Shown here piece by piece: positions 1 to 11,500 of a stretch of DNA of 64,000 nt. The position numbers were made by a program, and so were the translations under genes. The stretch spans positions 9,181,001 through 9,245,000 of the forward strand of contig JBBDHG010000008.1 of NCBI GenBank assembly GCA_037951165.1. Direction: 5' to 3'. Position 1 is the first letter of the stretch; the number at the start of each line of letters is the position of its first letter. Origin of the DNA: Lophius americanus. Its lineage: Eukaryota; Chordata; Actinopteri; Lophiiformes; Lophiidae. The notes beneath the pieces were generated by a model, which worked only from the letters and a program-made list of their open reading frames with translations, was not told where the DNA came from and made no database searches.

Positions 1-94
1 GGCAGTTTGTTTGTACAATTCAAGGGATTGGGGGCTTATTGGGTATAAACCCTTATTGTCCGGGCCGTCAGTGTAGGCATAATTTATTACACAG

Positions 95-262
95 TAATGA
101 ATACGTTCTCTGCATTTGACCCTGAGGAGCAGTGGGCAGCCCCCGTGAAGAGGGGAGCAAATTAGGGTGCAGCGTCTTGCTCCCAGTTTACAACATATAA
201 ACTGAGGGTCGAACCACCAACCATCGGATTGGTAGGTGACTACTCTGCCTCTTGAGCTATTA
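95..262 (-). mobile_element. tRNA-derived SINE fragment
   Basis: Read on the minus strand, the sequence has a tRNA-like head. An A-box-like TAGCTCAAGAGG lies at 259-248 and a B-box-like GGTTCGACCC at 215-206. A tail follows with GCTGCCCACTGCTCC and GGGTCAAATGCAGAGAA (about 137-105). This arrangement is typical of the tRNA-headed SINEs common in percomorph fish. The copy is diverged. It gives an internal RNA polymerase III promoter architecture but is very unlikely to be a tRNA gene, because no acceptor stem or anticodon arm can be folded around the boxes. The subfamily is not resolved. Confidence 0.72.
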
Positions 263-1190
263 ACGATAGGTGTAGTTATGATGGTTTAAGTTTTGTATGA
301 TACCTGTTTGGAGGCCAGTGGAAATACTGTGGGATGGACCTATTGCAGTCTGTCCAGGGCTTTACTCTGCTTTCCAAGCAGGATTCAGTTACAATAATCC
401 AAATGTGATGAAACCAATGCAAGGGCTGTCTGCAACTGTCAGGCCTGATGTTCCTCACGCAGGAGAAAGGCTCGGTGCTGGATGTTAAGTGTTGATCAAA
501 TGAGAAAAAAAACAGGATCAATGGTCAACATTTCTCCCTTGACTCTGCAATAGTACTCTAGTCAGTGTAAAACAAAATTCACAAAGGTTTCTTAATTGTT
601 TAGCTGAAGTCAAAACATCTTGAGGGTTATAGTAGAGGAACATTGAGTCTGTGTTTTCTAAGATGCAGTCTATGGGGTTAAATACTGAACTGGTATCAGT
701 GCTGGAGGGACGGATGGGGGCTGTGAATATTCACAGTACATTGAACACCTGTAGCAGTACACATGTCCAGAAAAACATACTTTAAGCAAGTAAAACACAT
801 AAAAAATAAACAGCCATCTCTCTGCAGGTCTTCTGTTCTGCTCCTAATCAGGCTGTGAACCGAAGGCAAGTTAGACCTCAGCCTATTGATGATGCGTTAT
901 TGATCGATGTGGTTTCAACGCTGGTGGTGATGTTTTTGGCTGTTGTTCCTTGAGGTCGACCTTGCTAACACGGCAAGCTTGAATGTTGTTCAAAACCAGC
1001 CGTTGGCTTGTTTCAGATTTGTTTCACACACTTGATATTCCGCCTCTGCTATGTGTGAGCGGCTTATATTGTATGTGCATCCCCTGTTCATCTGTATGTA
1101 AATACTTTGCCATGAGGAAGTACTGAAATTAATGACTGTCTACTCTGGATGTTGGAGGCTCCCCTCACCTCCTCCCTCAGAGGGGGTGTA
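263..1190. other. Single-copy stretch, no gene seen
   Basis: Short frames occur on both strands but none has a recognisable domain or splice signal. A perfect 16-bp palindrome, CTGTGAATATTCACAG, lies at 721-736. The balanced-composition segment at about 840-1070 looks single-copy. Confidence 0.5.
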
Positions 1191-1194
1191 TTGA

Positions 1195-1225
1195 GTAAGG
1201 AAGGAAGGAATGAAGGAAGGAAAAC
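1195..1225 (+). repeat. AAGG-rich purine microsatellite
   Basis: Imperfect AAGG tetranucleotide run, interrupted once by AATG. It follows a pyrimidine-rich segment at 1160-1185. Confidence 0.8.
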
Positions 1226-1444
1226 CTTGCCAGAAAAATACATGGTATTGAGAGAGAGATGTATAAAATCTGTACTGAAATAAACCAGACAGATAAAAGA
1301 AATGCATCTTGTGGATAGGTTCAAATTCTAAAATTATTGACAAGGGACAATCTTATATGCTTTTCAACAAATCAAGTTTTCTTAAATTGTCACAGGGTTA
1401 CTCCATTTCCTCACTTCATTCTTTACTTTATTTTCAATTATAGT

Positions 1445-2060
1445 ACACATTTATGCTCCATCTTCTGGTAGATTTTAAAATGCAGACCACCGTCAAATGC
1501 AGACATTTTTATTTGCTTTATTTGGCAGGGACATTGTTCATTAATAAATATTTCTGTAAATGTACCAGAGTAAGCCCAAAGGCTATTTCTCATCCGCAGT
1601 CCCTGGACAGAAGAAGAAAAAAAACAGCAAGATAAAAACATCAGATATATATATATGATAAGGAAGATAAAAGTATAAATAAGAGACTGGTGACAACCAC
1701 AATGAGCAGACACAGAATAAAATACGATAAAAGTAACAAACAATTAGTTTCAAATATTCAAACATATAACACTTATTGAGACGATGGCAGAGACAGAAGC
1801 AGTAGGACGGTAAGGTCAGGACAGGGGATACATGCTGATAATTGAATCCACTTAGCTTGGTCAATAATTTGTTGTGGTTTACAGTGTCAAAAGCTTTCTT
1901 AAGATCGAGAAACACAGCACCAACCACACCACCTTTCTCCAGTAAATGTTTGACCTTTTCTATGAGGAAGCAGTCGGCATTTTCTGTGGAATTTTTAGCT
2001 CTGAAGCCAAATTGCATTGGGTGCAGGGCAGATGAAGTAGTGTTCATGTACATCAAGTAT
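1445..2060 (-). mobile_element. L2/CR1-type LINE fragment: RT piece plus 3' UTR
   Basis: Minus-strand translation of 2056-1838 gives a piece of non-LTR reverse transcriptase. It contains QFGFRAKNST, then GAVFLDLKKAFDTVNH, which is RT motif A with its catalytic aspartate, then LLTKLSGFN. The similarity then stops, so most of the palm, including the YADD box, has been lost. At 1625-1500 the minus strand carries a typical fish LINE 3' UTR: CAGGGACTGCGGATGA, then TTACAGAAATATTTATTAA, then the tail-like CAAATAAA. This is a 5'-truncated and internally deleted dead copy. It could be an L2 or another CR1-group lineage. Confidence 0.75.
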
Positions 2061-2073
2061 AATATTACCTAAA

Positions 2074-2865
2074 AAAAAATTGGTTTTAGATCCCTTTCAG
2101 GAAAGACAGAGAATAAAGAAGAGATCGATGATTTATTCAAACAGAAGATATTTGATGATCAGTCTATTCAAAAGCAGTTCAGACTCTTCGGCCAGAATGG
2201 GTAGTGGTGGCCGATGACTCTTTTGAGACTGATGAATGATGAGACTGATGGAACTGTGAGGATTAGGTGGCGATGGGTCGGTGGACGCGAGAACCAGCAG
2301 CGTGGAAAAACTAGATGAATGAAGAGTATCATATTTTTAAAACAGCAGCTGATGATGATTGGTTACGCATGAAGGTGTGTCACAGGGATTGAACGGATGA
2401 GGCTACCTGTATGAGTGAAACTAATATCAAGTGATGCCCCAGACCATGAAGCAGGTCAATAAGACTCAATCCGTGTGATAATTTCGGGATAATAGAGTTG
2501 AATGAGCGGTAACTGCAGCCTGAGTGTGCAAGAGGAAAGCCTTTCCAACTGAACTCTTGATATATCGATATTCGTTGGGGATGCTCATAAGGTGTATTAT
2601 ACATAACTGCCCCTTGTTAAAGTTGGTCATTCCAGTGTGACATAATCCTTTTTTCCACAGTTTTTTCGTAGTGGAACTATTGTACCCTTATTAAAACTCA
2701 CCACATTGTATAAAAGGTAGAATGGGGGAGTCATTATTCTTCGATTCTGATTTGGGCAGACACGGCACCAAATTGGTATCTGTATAAAGAGTAATGTCTA
2801 ATACAATATAACAAATTTAATAATGCTAAATATTCCAAAATTTAGTAACGTCTTCTTTTCAGAGC
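2074..2865. mobile_element. Putative insertion between 13-bp direct repeats
   Basis: The 13-mer AATATTACCTAAA occurs at 2061-2073 and again at 2866-2878. The 792 bp between them could be an insertion with a target-site duplication. No terminal inverted repeats, LTRs or convincing coding region are visible. Most of its left part (2080-2580) is shared with 60066-60560, and both copies begin near a TTG(G)TTTTA sequence, which fits the proposed left boundary. The right boundary has no counterpart at 60.5 kb. The element class is unknown. Confidence 0.45.
2080..2580 (+). repeat. Dispersed repeat family B, copy 1
   Basis: Aligns by eye with 60066-60560 in the same orientation. Shared stretches include GATGAATGATGAGACTGATG (about 2231-2250) and GATGAGGCTACCTG (about 2396-2409), followed by ATATCA and TGATGCCCCAG. 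The copies differ by many substitutions and small indels. No coding capacity is recognised. It may be a non-autonomous transposon or part of a larger element. Confidence 0.7.
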
Positions 2866-2887
2866 AATATTACCTAAATCTCCTGAT

Positions 2888-2914
2888 TTCTTTTCTTTTT
2901 TTTTTTTTTCCTTT
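2888..2914 (+). repeat. T-rich pyrimidine tract
   Basis: TTTCTTTTC followed by a long T run, then CC. Possibly the remains of a retroelement tail on the minus strand. Confidence 0.6.
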
Positions 2915-4204
2915 TAAACACGCACTATATTGACCTTTTGATGAATAAGGGTTAAAATATGGATTTAAAACTAGTCTTTTGCAATAAGTAGTTAAGACAA
3001 GGTATGGTAGATCCTCACCGGCCAATCTGTTCCAAAAACCTCCCTCGGCCGACTTCTGTCTGCTGTATTCATAGGAATTAAAACCATTAACGCAATTTCT
3101 ATCAAACATCCACCATCAGGCCAATCATCTTCTTTATTCACCCACCACCCTTCCCCCACTGTCTCCCTTTCCTCCTTCCCTCCATCCCTTGTGTCCACAG
3201 ATAATGTAATTGATGCCATGGCTGTGGGCTGAGGATCTTTACCGCTCGGATGCTTCTGAACGCAGCGTTATCAGAGCTTCATTAGAATAAGATGCATTGA
3301 CATTGCGGAGTAAAAATAAAATACATTTAAAAAAATCAAACTTGAGGTTGCCATGGGGGTGATGGTTTGTGAGGAAAAAAAATCAGCTCTGATTGGGTGG
3401 AAGGTCCGTGAACTGTTGGAGACTGTTAGTCAACAGTCGTCTACTCTTCAATCCGTCCGAGTGGATGCGACAGGCTTTCATGTAGGAGTGTGAACAAGAA
3501 AAGGGGAGGCACTGCATAGTGGAGGCGTTATAGCTGTGGCCCGAGCAAGACCCCCCCAAGTTGCGCCAGATTGGCAGGTCTGGCCAGGAATGATGTCTAA
3601 AAGTAAGAAAGGTAGAAAAGCATAATATAAACACAGTCCGTTTAGAGAGTGGGGATGGGGTATGTGGGGGTCAAGCGTGAAATGAACCAATTGAACTCAA
3701 AGATCAGCAAGGCTCTCATTAAAATTAAGTGCTCATTAAAGCTAATTGTCAATTTAAGGAATCGGGAGAATCTATCCGGCTTGATCTCAACTCCTGTCCA
3801 TCAAAACAGACAGAGGAGATCTGGACATCCCTACCAAACTGGGCTGGAGGTGCGCTTCTTTCTGTCTTTCTTTTTTCTTCTTGTAAACCAACTGCAAAAT
3901 ATTGAATTTCAGATTCAATGGGTTATTGTATCATTAAATCTATGTTTGTCTTTATGCAGAATTTCTCAAAAAGTAATCACCAGCTTGTTGTTGTTCTTAG
4001 AGAGGTAAGATATGACGTGAAGACTCAGATCATCTGCATCCAGATTTGTATTTACTTTTTAAAGACTAAAATAAAGACGAGTTTCCCTTTTAACCTTATG
4101 GATCCAAGGTATATTCTGGATCTATTTATTTACACTTGGTGTTTCTGCTAACTCAGTTTGTCTACAACATATTGCAATATGAAGAAAAATGTCAAACAAC
4201 TCGT
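2915..4204. other. Single-copy stretch, no gene seen
   Basis: AT-moderate DNA with pyrimidine-rich patches at 3120-3190 and 3855-3885. The open frames, up to 119 codons at 3649-4008 on the plus strand, show no recognisable domain and run into low-complexity sequence. Confidence 0.45.
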
Positions 4205-4236
4205 TCACTCATTCATTCATTCCTTCATTCATTCAA
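4205..4236 (+). repeat. ATTC microsatellite
   Basis: Seven or so ATTC/ACTC units with two substitutions. Confidence 0.85.
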
Positions 4237-4348
4237 ATAAAACCATGGAAAAGACACTTATGGAGATTCCCTATTTTCAGTGGTGAGGAAGTTTGTACAT
4301 TGACTAGGTAAATAAATATGAATCCCCTGCGTTGAATAAGTGGTCCTC

Positions 4349-4624
4349 CTGATTGAACAAATTAAATTATATGTGAAATTATGTCTGAAAAACTGTGTTT
4401 TCTGATTTAAAAAAAACCTGCCCTAGTGAATAAGATATGAACTCGTAGAGTCTAATATTATATAAAATATAGAGTTCCTTGAGACGATTCTTGTGCACTG
4501 AATTTGGACTAAATATGACCAACGGATGAGAAGAAATGGCGCTAGACACTTTTGGAAATAAAGTTTTGACTACAGTCGGAAATTTAAAACCAACCTTAAC
4601 CCGGATGATGATTCCATAATAACC
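4349..4624 (+). mobile_element. Dispersed family A, copy 1
   Basis: Contains the family's diagnostic modules in order. First comes the 5' segment CCTGATTGAACAAATTAAAT. Next are GCCCTAGTGAATAAGATATG and GAATTTGGACTAAATATGAC. A family 3' block, GATGATGATTCCATAATA, ends it. The hairpin that normally follows is missing. The copy is shortened compared with 26986-27610. Confidence 0.7.
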
Positions 4625-6305
4625 AAGTCGTTGTTTGTTACCTATGTTTGTGTGTGCAAAAAAAGAAGATGAAATGCAAAAAAAGAAGATGAAAGATCTT
4701 CTTTTTTTTTTTATAATTTCTACTTCTATAACAACAAAAATGTTGGAATTTTTGCCATAATCACACAAAAGCTGTTAAGCCAATTTCCTTAATGTTTGTG
4801 ATAAGCGTGGCATGTGGTGAGCCTTGGCTGAATCATGTGCTCTATTGAGAGTCATTATAGCTCTTTGATTTCCATGGCACAAAGGAAGCTGATATTTCGG
4901 GATTTATTGACGAGAACAAAGTGTTTCTCCAGTCATTAATCCTAATTTTCAATTTTCCATATGAAATAGTCACATACTGTGTGTAGTTTCACATATATTC
5001 TACTCCCACTTCGATTGTTTTCTTACATGTGTGTGGGAATATGATGTGATAACCCTTAATCATAGCGATGCAATTAACACAGAGATAAATAGGGAAATTT
5101 CCCCACTGGGAGGGAGAGGTTTTAAACTATTTAGGCTTTACAGTGAAACAGTTCTTTACCAGTCCACACACATGCACAGAGTAAATATATAATCAATGTG
5201 TGACTTGTCCAGCAAATGGTAATATTCTAAAATGTCTGACAGATCATTACATACATATTTTATGAGACTGTTCTCAGAACAACAAATATGTCTACTAGCC
5301 TTGGATTGATTTCTGTCACAGTGAAAGAAGAAAGCCAGGGTAGGAAGGTAATAATCCCAGAAAAAACAAATGTTTGAAACTGTGAGAATACATTACAAAC
5401 ACTATGTTGTTTTCTTATAAATACTCTCGGTCCAATTCATATAGCAATGTCCTTAAATTCAGGATGCTTGCAATAATGTAATGAATATGATTATGGAATT
5501 AACCATAGTCATTTCTTACTCTGAATGTGATTTTGTCATTTAACGCATGCATAAAACCCAATAAGTGATGTTTGTTTACACATTTGTGATTAGAATGTCT
5601 GAATATTGAAGTTATTGTCTTTCTCCATTAATCTACAATTGTACTTTGTGTCCATGTTACCGCGTGCAGTAACTGACCAAAAGCAAATGTTGCACTATAT
5701 GTATCACATGTATCACATTTAAAAGAAAAGAAATCCCTAAAAGAAAACATACAACAAGAACAATGTGTGTCAATAATGTCCTAAACACAAGCCTCAACAT
5801 CTTTGTTGTCTATAACAATCTGAAATCTGGCCTCAAACTTTCTTTTTATTTGTAATCATGACAGAACAATGTTACAGTCTTCTGGGGAAAAATGCAATGC
5901 CAGACCAATGAAAAAAGTTGGCCTTTAAGTGTTTGAGTCCCTCCAGGGACTTACAATGTCACCAAATTCTACCCAACCTTGCAGTGGTGCCCATACCACT
6001 ACACCCTGCCTAAAAAAGCAATACACCACATTGAGCCGGCAGCTTCCTGGAGGTACTGGTGGACTCACACTGACTCCAAGTTCGACTTGAACAGCATGCT
6101 ATTGTTGTTGTGTAAAGTTTATTCTTTCTTATTCAATGATACAGTATCTTATAAAACTTAGTTCGCTATGGTAAGGTACTTTAGTGACCCCATGCAAAAA
6201 CCTTTTATAAGGTATAAGTCATACATGGTGTATTCTATTATACACGCAGGGTAATGTGATAAAAAAAAAATTAATTTGGAAGTCCCAGACACAAACAGAT
6301 AGCAA
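4625..6305. other. Single-copy AT-rich stretch, no gene seen
   Basis: No repeat family or coding segment recognised. A duplicated purine motif, AAAAAAGAAGATGAAA, occurs twice at 4660-4695. A 60-codon frame at 5979-6161 has no support as a gene. Confidence 0.4.
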
Positions 6306-6313
6306 TTCAGCTA

Positions 6314-6720
6314 TTGGAGCTGAAATTTGAGCATCAGGCTACTGAAGTTCCAAGAAACGGTTGCAACCACTCAGCTCAGGTGATGATGATCTCAGACGTT
6401 GATGATATCAGACACTTTGAACTATGGAGTCCCTTGGAGGAATGTAATAAGGAGGGCAATGAAAGGAAGAGAGAGAACAATGTTGAGCTGTTAGAGGACT
6501 GCCAACTCAGTGATCTTCATGCCAACTGTGAGCCCATTGAGGTGGGATGGTGATGGTTTGCGAGCATCCTATAAAGCTGTAGGCATCATCTTGGCCAGTA
6601 GGCAAAGGGCCATTAATTTGGCCACGGAGGCAGCAGAAGTTACCTCAAAGTGGCTCAGGAGAGGAAAGCCATGAGTTAGGTAGCGCCACAGGGACCCAGC
6701 TGGGTTGCCTGGAAAAAAAT
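6314..6720 (+). mobile_element. Restriction-like-endonuclease LINE remnant
   Basis: The plus-strand frame 6314-6553 ends in FELWSPLEECNKEGNERKR, then VELLEDCQ and CEPIEVGW. After a stop, the downstream sequence continues in other frames as ILASRQRAINLATEAAEVTS and then KWLRRG. This is the layout of the C-terminal endonuclease-like domain of a fish non-LTR retrotransposon: 'LTVPWEE..EEA.ERKR.KY.ELVEDC', then 'CEPIEVGCRGF', then 'AI...TEAAE.AS.WLW.RR'. The stop replaces the Cys-Arg-Gly-Phe segment, so the copy is dead. Its parent is likely an R2/Dong/R4-type LINE, an assignment from family memory only. Confidence 0.6.
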
Positions 6721-6724
6721 GCAT

Positions 6725-7194
6725 GACTGTTGAGAACCAAGGCACTCAGTGTTGCAGAAGACATCACAAGATGTCCCTTTAAAAAAATACCACAATCTTA
6801 CATGATCTTTAATTTAAATTTGTTTCCAACCAATGTTATGCAACTATTTAACATGTGTATGATTTATTTCTGTAAGGAGAAAAACAATTCATAGCAATGT
6901 CTCAAAAGTCCACATTCTTGGGATAATATGATGATTTTGGGCTGAAATCATTAAATATCTTACCACCACTAATTGTTTTTTATGGCTGCAGTAGATATCC
7001 CTATTTTTTATACAATTAATTATTTAGTCTTGAAACGTTTTCCTAGGGGTATTAAATCTTCTGCGGGCTGTCTAATTTTGTTTTTATATTGTTGGTAATT
7101 TTCATAATGCACTTTTGTACTATTTACTATATATCATCTAAATATATTGAAAAAAAGAAAAATAAGAAGTTTCTTACCAAAATCCTGCATTATT
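6725..7194. other. AT-rich stretch, no gene seen
   Basis: No recognisable feature apart from A/T-rich runs before the G tract. Confidence 0.4.
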
Positions 7195-7214
7195 GGGGGG
7201 GGGGGGGGGGGGGG
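7195..7214 (+). repeat. Homopolymer run of 20 G
   Basis: Uninterrupted G20. Long G runs are rare in vertebrate DNA. They can form G-quadruplexes and are prone to assembly length error. Confidence 0.95.
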
Positions 7215-8343
7215 AATGTAATGTATGTGCAATGAAAAAACCCAGCATGCACCTTCAGAAAATTCTTTCCTGGACGACCTGCTACCACTGAAGAATTAAA
7301 TATTCCTGTCCGTTACAGCTTAGTCTAGCTGTAATGGACTCAGCACACTAAAAAATTAATCACAGCACTACTAAAAAATTAACTCAAACACATTTTAATG
7401 CCATAAATATAATTATTACACCCCCTTAAAAATTATAAGCTAAGACTTATTAAATTCTGAAGCGTTCATCTAATCAGGTGAAGGAAGAGCGTTTGTTTGA
7501 CGTCTGAGGGAAGAAGAGATGTGTCAGTCATCCTAAGTCCAGTCTAATGAGCTCAAGCGAAAAACCCGGCGGGCTAAAAAATTGTTTGTGTCATGATATT
7601 TCTGTACCCAGACTTATTTTCTCTGCATCATACAATCAGTATGAAACAGCATCCAGCCACTGACAGAATACTAAGACGTAAACACATTAGTATACAGCTG
7701 CATATTGTAAAGTGTCCCTGACATTTCCTCCCAATTATGCACTAATGCTGCATCCACAGCACAATGTCTCTGCATTTATCACTGGAAATTGATGCAATTT
7801 ATATTCATCTGGCACAATGACACAATAGCGCAATACGGGAATGGATTCTCCACTTCAATGGAAACCACTGAGTGTAAATGGAAATGGTTGAGATCAGATA
7901 TTTAACAGGCAGCAGCTGAAACAGAGGACAGGAGGAGTTTAAGATGTAAAAGTGGAGAAGATTTTTGTTTGCTTATTTACTCATTTACATTTCCCTGCTT
8001 GTAATTGATTTTTTTTTTTTGTTTCTGAACAGTTAAATAGAGGGAGGGCGGGAGACCCAGGGATCAGAAACTAGATCAAGACATATTTTAACTATTTTTA
8101 ATAACAATATCATGAAATAGACATCAAATGATATACGGATATGAATAGAACAAATAAAATTAAAATTATGTTTGAATCATTGAAAAATTCATCATTTCTG
8201 TTTTTCTCTCTGTTTGGCTGAAATGATGTAAAATGAGCCATAACATTAAAACCACCTTCATCATACAATGTGCAATCGCTTTTTACTCCAAAACAGCTCT
8301 GTGATGAATATTAACTCGTTGCGGCAATTTGCCAATAGGGGTA
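7215..8343. other. Single-copy stretch, no gene seen
   Basis: No coding segment or repeat family recognised. Segments at about 7440-7560 and 7660-7880 have more even composition. Confidence 0.4.
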
Positions 8344-9365
8344 TCCATCCATCCATTTTATTCTGCTTATACAGGACCGGGTCGCGGTGGTAATAGGCTC
8401 AGAAGGGATTTCCACATATACCTCTCCAATAGCATAACTCTCTAGCTCATCCTGGGGGATCCCGAGGTGTTCCCAGGTCAGATCTGAAATACAGTACCTC
8501 CAGCGATTTCTGGGTCTACCTCAGGGTCTCTGGACGTGCCTGAAAAACCTCCAAAGTGAAGCGTCCTTGAGGCATCCAAGTCAGATACTCTAGCCATATA
8601 AACTGGCTCCTTTCAACGCTAAGGAGCAGCGACTCTACTCCAAGCTCTTTCCAGATGTCTGAGCTCCTTACCCTATCTCTGAGGCTGAGCCCAGCCACCC
8701 TACGGAAGAAGATGATTCCAGCCGCTTGCATCTTTGACCTCGTTCTTTCTGTCACTACCCAGAGCTCTTGACCATAAGTGAGTGTTGGAATGTAGATAGA
8801 CAGGTAAATTGAGAGCTTTGCCTCAGCTCTTTTTCAAACACAACAGAGATACAATTCCCGCACTATTGCTGATGCTGCTTGTTATTGATCGAACCGCTTG
8901 TTCATTTGGTCCATTTTCCCATTTCTCGAGAACAAGACACCAAGATACTTAAGCTACGTTAATTGAGGCAGCAACAGCCCCTTCAACCCGAAGGGGACAG
9001 TCCACTGATTCCTGGCAGAGTAGCATGGCCTCAGATTTGGAGGTGCTAATTCTCAAACCGGCCGCTTCACATTCAGCTGAAATACTGAACTCAGGTACTG
9101 ATGAAGCGAACAGGACCACATCATCTGTAAACTGCAGAGATGCAACCTTAAGCTCACCAAACCGGATAAAAACCTCAACTCAACTGGGCCTTGAGATCCT
9201 GTCGATGAATACAAGAACAGAATCGGGGACAAGGGATCTAGGCGGAGTGCAACATTCCCTGAAAACATGTATGACTTTCAGCCAAGCATACAGACACAAC
9301 TCACACGTTGGTTGAATAGAGATGGGATGGCCCAAAGTAATGGCCCCAGTACCCCGTACTCTCTC
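8344..9365 (-). mobile_element. RTE/Rex3-like LINE, 5'-truncated copy 1
   Basis: On the minus strand this is the 3' half of a LINE very common in teleosts. The frame 8755-8516 encodes MTERTRSKMQAAG, then FFRRVAGLSLRDRVRSSDIW and LEVFQARP, which is the conserved segment after the RT domain. The plus-strand end has the tail sequence CCATCCATCC at 8344-8358. The 9268-9025 part corresponds to the RT region around the active site, but only in shifted frames, with pieces such as LSPILF. The element therefore has many frameshifts and no working reverse transcriptase. It stops abruptly at about 9365, where family A begins. Confidence 0.85.
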
Positions 9366-9990
9366 AGTATATAAAAAAGCTCTCCCTAGTGAGTTAAATA
9401 TGAGCTTTTCAGGTAAATATTATATTTCATATAATATATATATATATACATATGACTAGACATCATCTCATATTCATTCATATGCACCAAATTTGGACTA
9501 AATCAGACCGATGCTTGTACAATTATGGGCTTTAGGAGATAAAGCCCCTCCTACTGTCAGAAATATACAACCAGCCTTTCCCCAAATCACTAAAATTTTC
9601 TATAGGGGTATAGATTTGGAGACGATCCATGAAATAGTTTTGAGTTACTCTTGGACAAAAGGGTTTATTCAAATTTATCTAAAAAAGCTCCCTCTTGTGA
9701 TAAAATAAGAACTAGAAAAATATGATGTTTAGAAGATATCTTTCCTCAGGTATATTCATATTCACTAATTTTGGACAAAATTGGACCAACTTTTAGAAAT
9801 GATGGCCTTAAACTTAAAGAGATAAAGTTCCCCCTAGTGTTGGAAATATATGACTGACCATTTCGAAAATCCGTCATGTTGTTCCTCGAAAGACGATCCA
9901 TGAAATAATTTCTGAGTTATCGCACTACTCGAAGGATCCGCGGCAAACGAGACGCCGATGAAGATTCCATAATATCCATGACTGGTCACT
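9366..9990 (+). mobile_element. Dispersed family A, copy 2
   Basis: Two module sets in tandem. The first has CTCTCCCTAGTGAGTTAAAT (about 9381-9400) and CACCAAATTTGGACTAAAT (about 9486-9504). The second has CTCCCTCTTGTGATAAAAT and CCCCCTAGTGTTGGAAATAT (9832-9851). It ends with the 3' block GATGAAGATTCCATAATATC. The 5' segment is absent because the copy begins at the LINE junction. Confidence 0.75.
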
Positions 9991-11449
9991 GCCTTCATGA
10001 ATAACATGGAGTACATTATACTGCTGTTTCCATGCAGTGAAAAGCTACTTTATCTTTCTCTATGCTGCTCTCTCCTGTATTCAAACACATACTTCCATTA
10101 GATGGCAATCAATGACAAACCTTAAAGTTGTATGTTTTATGATTTATGGTTATGTGTGCTATTGATGACACCATGAACCTGAACCCCACCAAGCCGGGGT
10201 CACCAAAAAATATTCATTCCGTTTGCAAAGAAGCGCCAGGCGTTTGCTCTTCAATGCAGACGGAATAATCATCCAGTGTGGTGGAGATTGCTCTCATAAT
10301 CAAAGCGTGGGGATTTGTTCTGCTTCAGCCTCTGTATCAGGCCTCAACAGGGAGACGAGCAAGGGAAAAGAAAGGAAGCTCTAAATACAGTGTTTGACTA
10401 CGACACCGCTTTTCTGACATCGCAGCCCCCAGATAAATTTGCAAAGTGTGTTTCCATCAAACATGACCTTGCTGCTCGCCAATTATCTCTCCAGGACTGC
10501 ATCATTTTAGTGGCCGGGGTCAGCAGCTGTCTTTCCTCCCAACTGATGGGGGCAGTGAGAATGTAAAAGCATGTCTCCATCGGCAAATAATCACTGGGAG
10601 AAAGCCTGCAATCTGCAGGGTCATAGGTTGAAGTCTCCCTTAAACAGACACTGCCTGTCTGTAAAGAGGAAGCGCGGGCACCGACGCCTCTGAAAGGATT
10701 CACGCCTCTGATTTTTTTTCTCAGTGGAGCTGTTTTCCTCTGCCCAGCCATAGGGAGGTGGAGACAGAAGGCTCGACCTTCTCGCGCTTCTCATCTATGC
10801 CTGTCACAAAGCCTGAGGTGGCAGAACAGCTTTCATCCACAAATATCTTAACCCTGTTGGTTGGATAATTAATCATCCTTTTAACTCACAGGTTGAGGAA
10901 CTGGCTAATGAACAGTTTGAAGCTACACTTTCAAAAAGTACAGAGATGCTGGATTTAATATACAGAGATGATTGAGAGGATCAAAAGTGGACTCTGACCT
11001 TTTAATGAGGTGAGAGACTCACCTTAGAGGTTTTCTTTGTGATCTTTAGAGACTTATTGAATGAAGTTCGGAGTGGTGTATGCAGAAGTGACCAACTTTC
11101 AAAAACGCAAAGGTTCATCATTGTTCCAAGTCTTCTCAAATTGTCCTTTTGGTCGAAATTGCCACGAAGTGCTACTTCGCGCCAATACCAAAGATTCCTG
11201 AGGTAACCGTGAGCTAGATCCGTGAGCTAACTACTTTTTACTTAAAATATTTAAGTGATGGTTAGCATTGAGCAGAGCTGATAGTGTTGCATCGGCCCAC
11301 TCACTTATTTTATCCCTGAAAAGTGGACGATAAAAGAGGAGATGAAAGCTGATGACTGGCAAAGGTGTCCTGAACACAGAGAAAATAGAATACTAAAACC
11401 TCCTGAGTACATGAGGAAATATTCCAAAAATCACTTGAAAGGAATGCTT
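9991..11449. promoter_or_regulatory. Single-copy DNA with candidate conserved non-coding block
   Basis: The core at about 10180-10760 has even base composition and no repeats. Frames are open on both strands (plus 10315-10566, minus 10751-10398) but have no domain or clear splice sites. This appearance is common for conserved non-coding elements near developmental genes, which is inference from composition alone. The flanks to 11449 hold nothing recognised. Confidence 0.3.
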
Positions 11450-11500
11450 AACACACACACGCACACGCACACACACAAACGCACACACGCACACACACAC
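11450..11500 (+). repeat. CA microsatellite
   Basis: About 25 CA units with scattered CG and AA interruptions. Confidence 0.95.

Noticed and set aside
95..262. A functional tRNA gene on the minus strand
   Set aside because: The A and B boxes are present but there is no acceptor stem or anticodon loop, and the tail is that of a SINE.
721..736. A 16-bp perfect palindrome as a regulatory operator
   Set aside because: A single short palindrome in AT-rich DNA is weak evidence and has no supporting context.
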